A stretch of DNA of 64,000 nt, taken from NCBI GenBank assembly GCA_037157565.1, contig JAZHRO010000019.1:23644001-23708000 (forward strand). Direction: 5' to 3'. This DNA is from Thalassia testudinum. Taxonomy: Eukaryota; Streptophyta; Magnoliopsida; Alismatales; Hydrocharitaceae. This document shows positions 11,571 to 21,341 of the stretch, in pieces. Numbering within the stretch: position 1 is the stretch's first letter; the number at the start of each line of letters is the position of its first letter. The position numbers were made by a program, and so were the translations under genes. The notes below the pieces were generated by a model, which ran no database searches, was not told the DNA's origin, and was given only the letters and a program-made list of their open reading frames with translations.

Positions 11571-13629
11571 TGATCAATAAAAAGCATGATTTGTAGAAAT
11601 CAAGAATTAAGTCATTGCAACACGCAATTTGATCACTTTTGAATTTGTAAAGATCGAGTACTCGATAAGTATTTGGGTCGTCCCAAGGGAGGTAGGAATG
11701 TAATATGAAATCTCTTGCTTGAAATTTGGAAATCAACTTTCTTTCTGAGTTGTGAAATATATAAATTTTTTTAGGGTATTTGAATAAGGGCAAAATAATT
11801 GCAGAGAAAATAGGAATTAAAGCTACAAGAAGTAAAGCAACAAGTGCCTTGTTTCTCTAGCTCACTCCAAGCACGGGAGGCTTGGAGTAATGGAGGAACA
11901 ACACACAACAAAAGAGCAACACAAGCTAATTAAAAATAATGGTAGAGGAATGCTTCTTTAAGCAAAAGTTGTTTTACAAACGGGGTTGGAGAACTCACAA
12001 GCAAGAGGGATTCTCACTTGTAATCTCAAACAGAAATGCAAACACTACACTATCATGCAAAAATACCAAAAAAAAAGATAGAGGAAAGCTTATGAAGAAA
12101 ATGATGCTGTTGTAGAACTCCTGCTCCAATTCTAGTTACCCTAGAATCAAAGGAAGCTTGCTCCTGGTTCTCCTCTTAGCAAATCGTAGGTGGGTGTGCC
12201 TGGCTCCTCCTAGGGTGGAAGGTTTCCACTCCTAAACTCCTCCTTAGGGTGGACATGGACCACCCTATTTGCTCCTCCTTTAGACGTCCTCCTTGTCGAG
12301 CCTTCCTCCCTGGCTTGATGAAGACACAAGGTAGAAGAAGGGAAGAAGTTGAAGGCACTAAGGAGATAGAGTGTCCCCTTAATCTTCTTCTTCTCTTCCT
12401 CTCATTGGTCGTTGGGGTAGTGGATATAGGTAGAAAAATATGTATCCAAGGATGGGAATTATGTGGTGTTAGGATAGGGTATTTATAGGATGGGATGGGG
12501 GGTGGTTAAGGTGTTTCTTTGGAGGGAAATGAAGGGGTGTTTGGATATTTTTGGAGGGAAAAATGGGAGGTAAATGAAGAGGTGCCTTGGTTTTCCCTCC
12601 AAAAATACCTTCTAAAAGGTGTTGATTTTGGAGGGAAAAAATGGAGGGTGGAGATAGGTTTTAATGGTGGATGTAGGGTGGTGATGGAAGGGATAGTTAG
12701 CACCAAAATGAAGTAGGAGTAGGTGGTCTTTCTGGTGGAGCTTAGGGTAGTGAGGTAGTAGGCCATGAAGTGGAGCCAGGTTGAGCTAAGCTAAGCTAAG
12801 CTTGCTTAGCTAGTAGATGAGTAGTGGAGAGAGGAGGTAGAGCTAGGGTTTTAGAGGAGAAGAGCTGGAGGGAGTTGGAAAGGACTATAGTAAAGCTGAT
12901 ATCTGCTAAAGGTAGCTAAAGTGGAGCTTAGTAGCTAGCTTAGCTTGCTAGTTCTTTGCTAGCAGCTAAGCCAAGTTAATTTGAGCTGGATTCTTCTAAT
13001 CTAAGCTGAGGTGAGCTGGGTCTGGTCTTCCTGGAGAATACATAGCTAGCTAGAGTAGCTAGCCTAGGTCAAGTAGCTCAGCTCAACCAAGTTGAGTTGA
13101 GTTGAGTTGAGTCTCCAAGAGTTGTACTTGACCTGGCTTGAGCTGGTTGAGGTCATCTTTAGCTGACTAGGTCTATCTAGTTGATGGAAATAGCTAGTCC
13201 TAGCCAGGTTGAGCTTCCAATGAACTGTTCTAAGCTGGAGGAGCTAGAATGGAGCTGGGATCAACTGTTTTAAGATAGTTTTAGCTACCATCCAGCTGAG
13301 GTGAGCTAAATGGACTTGAGGTAAACTAGCTTGAGCTACCATTCAGTTGAGATGAGTTGAATGGAGCTAAAGATGAGTTGGATCTAGCTGGGATCCAGCT
13401 GATAGGAGCTTCTTCATCTTCTTCCTTCCTGAGTGCCAAGGTATGCAGGATCCGACTTTCTATCTATCCCTGACACTCAAGTAAATGCATCAAAAAGACA
13501 ATAAAATGCAATGCATGCCTATCCTAAGTAAATGCCTAAATGCAGCCCAAAATCCCATTTGCGGAGTTAAAACCCTAAGAGCTAGATTAGTTCTAGGGCA
13601 TAAGAATGTTGATAAACTGGCGTTTATCA
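11571..13629 (-). mobile_element. Solo LTR, Athila/Tat-type Ty3/gypsy
   Basis: A 2,059 bp sequence beginning TGATCAATAAAAAG and ending GTTTATCA, bracketed by TATAC (11,566-11,570) and TATAT (13,630-13,634). Its ends resemble the Athila LTRs later in the window (TGATCG.../...GTTTATCA at 52,849-54,439). It contains a GGGTCGTCCCAAGGGAGG segment typical of this LTR class. A CCTATAAATACC promoter box reads on the minus strand around 12,478-12,490. It interrupts an ORF whose two halves remain in register. Confidence 0.75.
12780..13410. repeat. AGCTAAG/TTGAGCT low-complexity tract
   Basis: About 600 bp inside the solo LTR made of overlapping variants of AGCTAAG, TAGCTAG, TTGAGCT and GAGTT (for example a run of four GAGTT units near 13,093). 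It lies upstream of the minus-strand TATA box, within U3. It is not a regular tandem array; the word set is short and drifts. Confidence 0.7.
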
Positions 13630-13634
13630 TATAT

Positions 13635-13848
13635 CCCCAAGTGGAATGGCGAGTTTGGATTGATGCATGTATTTTATCTTGCCATTCAAGGGTATGATAT
13701 AATTTTGAATATAACCTTTAAAACCCTTCCTGCTTTGGAGGACCCTTTCTATCTTCCACTCCTATTTCAAGAGGTCCCTTCTCATTCTTCTCTTTTTCCT
13801 AGACCTCTCCAAGTATCCTATGAGGTTTCCTGTTATCACATCTTCTAG
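13635..13848 (+). pseudogene. Retrotransposon-derived ORF fragment (part 3)
   Basis: About 70 codons starting IPKWNGEFG and ending at the stop at 13,846, in the frame that leads into the solo LTR at 11,570. It is not acidic like parts 1 and 2 and is hydrophobic (YLAIQGYDIILN). It lies 140 bp before the conserved Athila/Tat 3' block, the position of post-integrase or env-like ORFs in those elements. No function can be assigned. Confidence 0.4.
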
Positions 13849-13989
13849 AGAGCATTTGGGATACCTCTACATCATCATCATCAGCTCGCCAACATCTGCA
13901 GCTACCTATTTTCTAGTCCTACCTTGTTATGCATATTTGTAGGGCCTATTCACTTGTATATACAACCTGATTTGCAGGCTCCACCCATC

Positions 13990-14130
13990 TGGCTGCCGAC
14001 ATAATGCAACCCTTTTTGGGAGGCAACCCAATGACTAGAATAATGCCTTCATCGAGAGATTTCCTTCCTTTCTCCCGTATTTTAATTTTACAATGAGGAC
14101 ATTGTATGATTTAGGCATGGGGGGTACATT
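13990..14130 (+). other. Conserved 3' block of an Athila/Tat element with PPT-like tract
   Basis: Contains GGGAGGCAACCCAATG (about 14,019) and CAATGAGGACATTGTATG (14,093) followed by CATGGGGGGT (14,116-14,125). This order is characteristic of the region after integrase in Athila/Tat elements. The minus-strand element at 46,409-54,439 has the matching CAATGAGGACATTG and G-rich tract near 48,280-48,330, supporting plus orientation for this remnant. Confidence 0.6.
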
Positions 14131-14843
14131 TGTCATTTTTTATCTTTCTTGGGCAGTATTCATGCAATAAATACATAAAAAAAATATTTTCACTTTGATG
14201 AGCTAAATGGGTTAGTCCTGACATTTTCTATGGATGAATTCATCCAAATTCTGGGTCAGATCAAGTGATGAGATAAGACCTTAAGTGTCTTACCTCAAGA
14301 GATAAGTGAGAGGCACTATCTTTATACCCTTAGAGCTCTAAGTGCTTAAAAGTCCGAGTACCCATTAAGATGCAGATTCTTCCTCAAGTGGTTGAGAATG
14401 TTGCGAAGCTAAGGTATTAAGTCAAGGACTTTGGAAGTATTTGATACCATTGTCTTCCCTTTTGTTTATGGGTTCTGGTAACCTATGCATCCAACCTTAA
14501 ACACACTTTGGTCTTGTTTAGAATGCCTAATAAAGTGATCACCTTAAATTTGTTCTTGAAGAAAATTTGGTTCTCTAGGCTCTGACTTAGGAGAAGCTTG
14601 AAAACACAACCTAATTAGATGAGTTCCTGCTACATGAGAGGTGGAGTATATACTCTCCTTGATGACACGATGATAACATGTCACCTCCTCGGTGCTTGTC
14701 TATTAGGATATCCATCCTACTGGGGGCATGTAAGCGCAATGTGCGGTTCAGGTACCATGGGCGGAACTATTTCGAAGTGTCAATTGCCACAGGCCTGAAT
14801 TCGCTTAAGAAATCCACGGGTAGCACTATATCAAAGAATCAAT
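14131..14843 (+). other. Non-coding 3' remnant of Athila/Tat-like element
   Basis: About 700 bp with no significant open frame and no recognisable domain. By position it is the 3' untranslated part of the element ending at the block before it. It is cut at about 14,844 by a copia LTR. Confidence 0.4.
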
Positions 14844-16335
14844 TGTGTTGTTATAATTGTATTTTGTTTGATAATGGCAAATGAACTATTTCTTGGAGAA
14901 GATTAACATGTTGTAGGTAGGACTTAAAGTGTAGGAAGGACTTAAAGATTATGAACAAGGAAAAGGAAGGGCAAAATTTTTTTATTTCTAGTGTATTTTT
15001 AATTTTTTTTAGAATGTAAAAGCCTTGATGATAAAGTCTACTAGCATTTTTCTTAAAGTCTTAATTCTGTTGGTTTTTCAGACCTCTCTTTTCTTTTAGA
15101 CGTCTGAATATGATTTTTAAGACGTCTAATGAATTTTCCAGACATCCAGGAATTTATCCAGAACCTATACTCATTACCGGATCTTGAACCCTGTGTCATC
15201 TGAATTTTTCAGACGTCTATTATTTATATCAGACATCTGGTTTAGTGTTTTCAGACGCCTCCTTGATTTTTAGAAGCAATCTTGAGATTTTGATAGTCTC
15301 AATTTTTTAGAGCAACGGTCATTTTCTTAGGAGACATTCAGACATCTATATCCTTCCAATGTTCATTTTCTCTTCAATGTTCACTTTGATCACATTTAAA
15401 GTACTTCTGTTTCACTTTGATTTTTTGAACATTGAAGGCCATCAGACGTCCTTAAGCCTTTTTAGACGACTGCTGGTTATTTTTAAGACATCTGTCCATA
15501 TTTGTCTAGATCCTTATTTGGGTCTAATTGCATTCCAAGAACGTGCACTCTTTCCTTGTTTCTTTTTCAGACGTCCAATTTCTTATTCATACGTCTAAAC
15601 TTTTATCTTCAGATGTCTAATTTTTTGATCACACGTCCCTGTATTTGATCTAGTAATCACTTTGATTTCCTGAAGTTTTGATTAGACATCCTGATTTATT
15701 TTCAGACGCCTGGAATAGTATTTCCAGACGTCAGATATAGTCAAATTTTGAGTTAATGCTTTATAGCCGTTCTTACTCAATTTATTCCAATTCAATTCAA
15801 ATTCCAACGACTACCTAAGCTCATATATGACCTCCTACACCTATATATAACCCCCATAGGTAGCCTTATGAATCTACAATAAAGAAATTCACATTCTATT
15901 CATTTGAAAGCTCTTGATCTCATTTGTGCTCTCTTGTGTGCCTTATTGAGTGATACTCTTGTGCTACTGTTCTTGAGAGCAACTCTTCTTCCTGCTACTC
16001 ATAGGTTTGAAGAAGGGAGTATTCTTATTTATTTCATTCAAGGCTTATAGATTATAATGCTTTTGTTAGTTTATTTGGGTACCCAGTTCGTGGGTTTCTC
16101 GTTTCCTCTTAGTAGAGGGGCAAAACTCTTCTTGGGGTTTGTTCAGGAAGAGGGGTTTTGTAATATTACTTGTTGTTAGTAATTCCTACTTTGGTAGGGG
16201 CAAAATCCTAGATTGAGAGATCTAGGTAGAGGTTTTTCCCGCAAGGGTTTCCTCTCTAAATTCTGGTGTTATTGCTGAGAATGTTTATATTAAATTTTGT
16301 TGCATAATTCAACCCCCCTTCTTGTGACACTAACA
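14844..16335 (+). mobile_element. Solo LTR, Ty1/copia (SIRE-like), plus orientation
   Basis: Begins near TGTGTTGTTATAATTG, followed by the TTTTGTTTGATAATGGCAAA segment typical of SIRE-type LTR starts. It ends AATTCAACCCCCCTTC, then TGACACTAACA, also typical of this class. A TATATATAA box lies at 15,841-15,850 with a GCTCTTGATCTC/GTGCTCTCTTG leader downstream. From 15,080 to 15,735 it carries about 20 AGACGTCT-like words. No clear 5-bp duplication is visible, so the left boundary is approximate (within about 20 bp). No gag-pol is attached. Confidence 0.6.
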
Positions 16336-16769
16336 GATTACCTTCTTGGGGTTGCCATGGGCAGTGCTATCTCGAAACATCGAAAGCTAAGGACCCTTCG
16401 AGGATCAGTGATGGGGACGATGAATTCGATACACATCATGTTGATAGCTAATCCAAGGTTGGACTTAGATGGATCAAAAAATAAATTACAATAGAAAAAT
16501 CACAAAAACATTCACCTTCCCTCTTGTTAACCATACCAACACAAATTTAATTCATCTACAGACTGAATCATGACCACTCACAATTTTGCTCAGATGCTTA
16601 AGCCTGTGGGACCAAAAAATTTTAAGGTAGGCTTGGGGGTCTGAGAAACCATTGTCGATCTACACTGATCAGGTTTGTATCTTGACTAGTACTTATGTAC
16701 CTTAAGATCTAGGGGTAGTATCTCAATGTAGTCTTTAGGGGCAAGGTACGACAAGGCATCCTGATAGTT
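16336..16769. other. Unclassified remnant between two copia LTRs
   Basis: About 430 bp without a convincing ORF. It probably continues the Athila/Tat-like host sequence interrupted at 14,844. The last five bases of the host on this side (AATTC, 16,770-16,774) are the target duplication of the next LTR. Confidence 0.35.
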
Positions 16770-16774
16770 AATTC

Positions 16775-18492
16775 TATAATTCCCTAGACGAAGGGGGTGA
16801 GATTTGAGTGATAAACAATTAATGCGGAATAAAATATAGCAATCACAATAATATGCAATCTCACAAGCACACAAGGATTTTTAGGTGGAATCCCAAACCC
16901 AGGTAAAAATCACCACTTAAGCCTCTCGACTTAGGATTTTTCGATCATCCTAGTCAATCAAATCCACTAACCAAGTCACTTAAACGAGGGTGACCTAACC
17001 TCTTACAACCACGCTACTTAGACGAGGGTAGCGTACCTCAAATCCCCTCCTCTTCATGAGGAGTATTTTATCTCTCAAAAGAGATGGGAATTCGCAATGC
17101 GAATACCCAACCACAAAAGAAAAGAGAAAGATAACAACCTATAGAGCCCAAATAGGTAAATGAACTTAGTTACTATAGGAGAAAGGATCTTCCCTAAATC
17201 AGAAGTGATTTGATGTGAATTCGGCAGAGTATTGGTGCTCTCAGATTTGTTGAATAGGGATTGGCGAGTGAGAACTTCTTCTAGATAATTTTCTTCTTCA
17301 CTTAGACACAATATGATGTGGAAGTAGTATGTCAAGGTGTGTTTTCCTTAGGAAGAGTGCTCCTCTATTTATAGAGGTCCTGAGAAGGCTTTGGAAGGCC
17401 TTGGAAGCCTCTTGTAGCTGTTGGGAACAAGGCTCAAGAGAGTGGTCCAAAATCCCATCGAAATAAGGGTCATTTATGATTCTGGTAGGGTTATCAAACG
17501 TTTGGTCTTATGGTAAAATGTTTGGGTCATCGTCTAATTTAGAAGGATTGATGATCTGAACTAGGTTGGATCAAGACAGACATCTAAGAATACTTTTTAA
17601 GACATTTGGGACAAAAATCAGATGTCTAAGTCTAACGGTTTGCTTCCTATTTTCACCAGATCGAAACAGGGATCAAGTGTTTCGTTGCACAGATGATAGG
17701 TCAGATGTCTGGCAAGATGTTTGGTTGTTTGGAAAGGAAATCCTTTGTGGGAATGGATTTCTCGGGAGGCTTAATGACTAAAATCTCTAACAAAAGTGAT
17801 TTGGGTTAGATCTTAGCCTAACGTCTATTTATCAGATGTCTAAGATGCTCTACGGATGTTTGAATGTGTTATTAAATTAATTGTAGGGTAATCTTCGAGA
17901 ATTATCTTCTGACAATCCAACGATCCTATTGTTGGACGTCTGTTAATGGCATCAAACGTCTTCTAAGACGTTTGGATTATGGGCTGGTCATCTGAAAATA
18001 ATGGACAGAATGCACTAACTCCAGCCTAAGTGTTTGGATGTCTAGACAAAAGGTCAGACATCTTAAAGTCACATATCAGACGTTTGAAGTCCAGATCGGA
18101 CGTCTGATCAGGCTATCTGAAGCCTATTTTGGTTTTCTGATTTTTCTAAGTATTTATCTATAGTCCTAGTGAGATGTAAGGTTTCCTAGGACTAAAGTAA
18201 GGTACTTTGGGCTCTTTACATGAATCTAAGAAATAAAACAAGAAAAGCACAAGATAATTGAATACAAGAATAAATGTATTTATCCTATTCTCCTTGATCT
18301 TCACACTTTCGCTCCACGCGAAGCTCCTTCTCCTCCATTAAGCTCCTCCAATCCACCATGGTCATGAGCTTGAGCTCCTTCACACTTGTATCCATTTGCA
18401 TTATCCTGAAAGTTATAAACTCAAATGCAAATGTTAAATCATAATTGTTTTGTTATCATCAAAATTAACTATCATGGTGCCCTACACCAACA
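16775..18492 (-). mobile_element. Solo LTR, Ty1/copia (SIRE-like), minus orientation
   Basis: On the minus strand it starts TGTTGGTGTAGGGCACC followed by TTTTGATGATAACAAAAC, and ends with a CTCACCCCCTTC-type segment. Perfect AATTC duplications (16,770-16,774 and 18,493-18,497) define the ends; the terminal CA reads TA, a single transition. A CTATAAATAG box reads on minus at about 17,364-17,376. AGACGTCT-like words are spread over 17,575-18,115. It is 1,718 bp with no internal region, so a solo LTR. Confidence 0.75.
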
Positions 18493-18497
18493 AATTC

Positions 18498-18718
18498 TAG
18501 CCTAGAGTCTTTGGTATTCTACATGGATTTTGTTAGGGATTAGAAAAACCTAGGCATGAGGATATTTGATGAATCCAATTTATTATACTAAATTTAGGCC
18601 TAACTGCATTAAAATTGTAGGTTTTTGTTCATGTGAGCATAGGTTCTAAGTGGTAGTTGATCTTAGCCCACATGTGAAGCTATTATATTTTTATGTCTAA
18701 TCTTTTACCTTGTGCAGG
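18498..18718. other. Unclassified AT-rich remnant
   Basis: About 220 bp with no ORF, ending TTTTACCTTGTGCAGG at the LTR C junction; it resumes at 21,268 with GTAAAAGAAACTC. Probably retrotransposon 3' sequence; the family is not certain. Confidence 0.3.
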
Positions 18719-21267
18719 TGTTGTTGTCAAAAATTATCGTTTTAAGGTATAACGTTGTAGTATAGTGACAAAAATTGCAACAACATTTAAATTTTTAAGT
18801 GCTTGAAAAAATAAGTGAGTCCGAGGTCATTCGCAGGGAGCAAATATGGAATTCACAGCACTAATCGTAATATAGAAATAATGAGCATAATAACAAAGCT
18901 ATGCAATCAAGATATTCAATGAATAATATACTTGAAAAATGTATTCACTAATAACAAATGTATCTCAAGAGTTAGTAGGGTAAAAAGAAATCAAGAATCC
19001 TAAAAAGAATGGCGATTTAAATCACCACTTAATCCCTCAAATTAAACATATATCCCACAACTCAAATTTTCCAAAAGTGGTCCTTGAACCACTTATTCTC
19101 AAATTTCATGTCACATAATAACTCAAATATGTCCACAATGTCTTAACCAATGCCACAATCAAACGTCGAAGTTGAACCTCAGACGACTTAAAGTCACTAG
19201 AGCCTCAACACCAACAACTTAGAAATCACTAAGTGTGTGCATGCATCCCAAGGCACTAGGCATGAATCCCAATGCAAAACCTACCCCTACCCTCCTCAGA
19301 AATTGTCCTAATCGGCTTATTAATCAGGTAATCGGATTCGAGTTGGGTCTAGACCCTCTGGCAAGGTGTAGCGGGTAAGGAGTGCACACATGAACGAGAG
19401 GGACCTCACCCCGTGTGCTGAGGCAACACGGCCACTTCACAAATGCTCTAAATACACAATTTTGGATTTGTTTCCCATGATGTGGGACTAAGTTGGTGCC
19501 TTCTTCTTCGTGTGATGCCATGAATTGGAGCCTCTAATTGAAGCCGCTGATGCTACCCTCTCGCTCGATTGCTAGTGCATATGTAATCAAGTAGAGAAGC
19601 TACATCGAATGCAAGTGGTCGCAAGTTAGATGATGGCTAGAGATAGGTGGACGGAGGCGGAGAACTGATGATGATGATAAAGTTCCGTCGAAACCTGAAA
19701 TCCACGAACATGACCTTGTAGCCCAATTAAAAAAGTTCAGACACTTCACTAGACCATCGCAAGTGTGCTAGTGGTGGTTATGGGTGGTGTGCGTGTGTGT
19801 GGTGGTCGGTCGGTGATGGATGTTGCGTGTGGAGGTGGGTTTGTTCAGAGGAGAGGTTGAGTGGTTGCTTCGCTCAATAGGTTTAGGGCTTTTGATGGTG
19901 GAGGCGAGGTGAAGCTTTTAGGAGTCATCGTGGGTGGATGAAGAGAGTGACACAGTGGTGAAATTGAGGTAGTAGAGGGTTGAATCTATGCTAGGGAGAG
20001 AGTGTGTGTGTTTAAACCTAAATTAGGCATGAAAGGAAGGGAGTTGGCACCGTCTATGCTTGGTCGGCACCGGAGATGAAGGGAACTCCGGTGATGAGGA
20101 CGGCGATGACAACAAGGTTAGGAGGCCCTGGCTTTGGCCCACCAAGCGCGGAAGAAGACAAGGAAGAAGGAGGCACTCTCAATTTTATGGTTAAGAGGCC
20201 ACAGGAGGACAGGGTAGGCGGTCGTCGAAGCTAAGGTCGGAGCTTGGCCAGGGAGAAGAGGAAGAAGTGTTTTGGCCTAAAACCTAGCTAGGGTGTTTGC
20301 TGGGACCTTCAGGATCTTTTATAGAGCTCAAAATCGAGCTCTAATTGAGGAAAGAAGCTCAATTGGGCTGTGATTTAGAATCAAGAAACCCTCTGAATCC
20401 TTTGAGTTCGCTAGTGCTCTATACAGCAAATTAGGAGCTAAGGTCTTGCTCAATTGATTCCTTGTAATAAGAACACCAATCCCACCAAATTTGGTGGTAT
20501 TTGGTGTTGATTTGTTGGGGTTTTTCAACGGTCAAAGTAGGCGGTGTTAGGCTTTGGCCTAACAATGGTAGCAAGGACCTGGATGTGAAGATGATGAGAA
20601 ACTTAGGGGGAAAAACACAAAGAACTTCAAAGTTAAGGGCTTGAATGAGAGAAACATAGATTCGTGGGACTAAATTGCAAAGTAGGTCAAGATGAACTCT
20701 AACTTGGCCCAAATTTTGGTCTTAACCTAATCCAAACTCAAGGAATCTAATGGTAAAGTTGGATTTGAGTGTTCACCACACTTGATTGGGCAAATTATAC
20801 AGAAGCCCAAATTAGGGCAAAATCTCGTCTAAAACTCTATTCTAGGTCAAAATAGGTTCAAATGGTCAAACCAAGGATACCAAACCTCTTAGAATATTTT
20901 TCTATGAATTTTAAAAGGTTTAGATAAATTTTATTCTGACCAGAATCTCTTTAATTCCAGCGGGGCTGATAGTTAGGGTTTTATGTACTAATTCAATTCT
21001 CAAAATGCGTGAAATCATGTTTCTGTTAGTTTAGACCTACCTTTTAGTCTTTAATGCCTAATTGACCTTTGATTAAACCTTGAGTGACCCCATGGTAACT
21101 CTACATTCATTATGTGATGTTAAAACAATGAAATTAACCCTATTTATTATTTTCTTCTCAAAATGGATCTAAGTGGAATTATAGTCCTTAGGCGATCATT
21201 CAGGAGCATTTATCTCTTGATTTTAATTAATTCAAGGTAGTTATGAAAAATGATAGTGTTACCATCA
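18719..21267 (-). mobile_element. Solo LTR C, Tat/Athila-like Ty3/gypsy
   Basis: A TG...CA sequence of 2,549 bp flanked by GCAGG (18,714-18,718) and ACAGG (21,268-21,272), a 4 of 5 match. It is the closest relative of LTR B. A strong CTCTATAAAAG box reads on the minus strand at about 20,313-20,327, with a pyrimidine-rich leader to its left, so the LTR is in minus orientation. No coding potential. Confidence 0.8.
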
Positions 21268-21341
21268 ACAGGGTAAAAGAAACTCAAATGGACACAGGAG
21301 TCATTTGCACCTTAGTGAGGGGTGTTCTTGCAAAATGATCA
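21268..21341. other. Short host remnant before Tekay element
   Basis: 74 bp continuing the sequence interrupted at 18,718. It ends GATCA at the Tekay LTR boundary; the other side of that element reads GCCCA (41,825-41,829), which agrees at only 3 of 5 positions. Confidence 0.5.

Noticed and set aside
14757..16378. A long direct repeat flanking the copia LTR (CATGGGCGGAACTATTTC against CATGGGCAGTGCTATCTC)
   Set aside because: Similarity is limited to about 23 bp and does not extend; probably chance.
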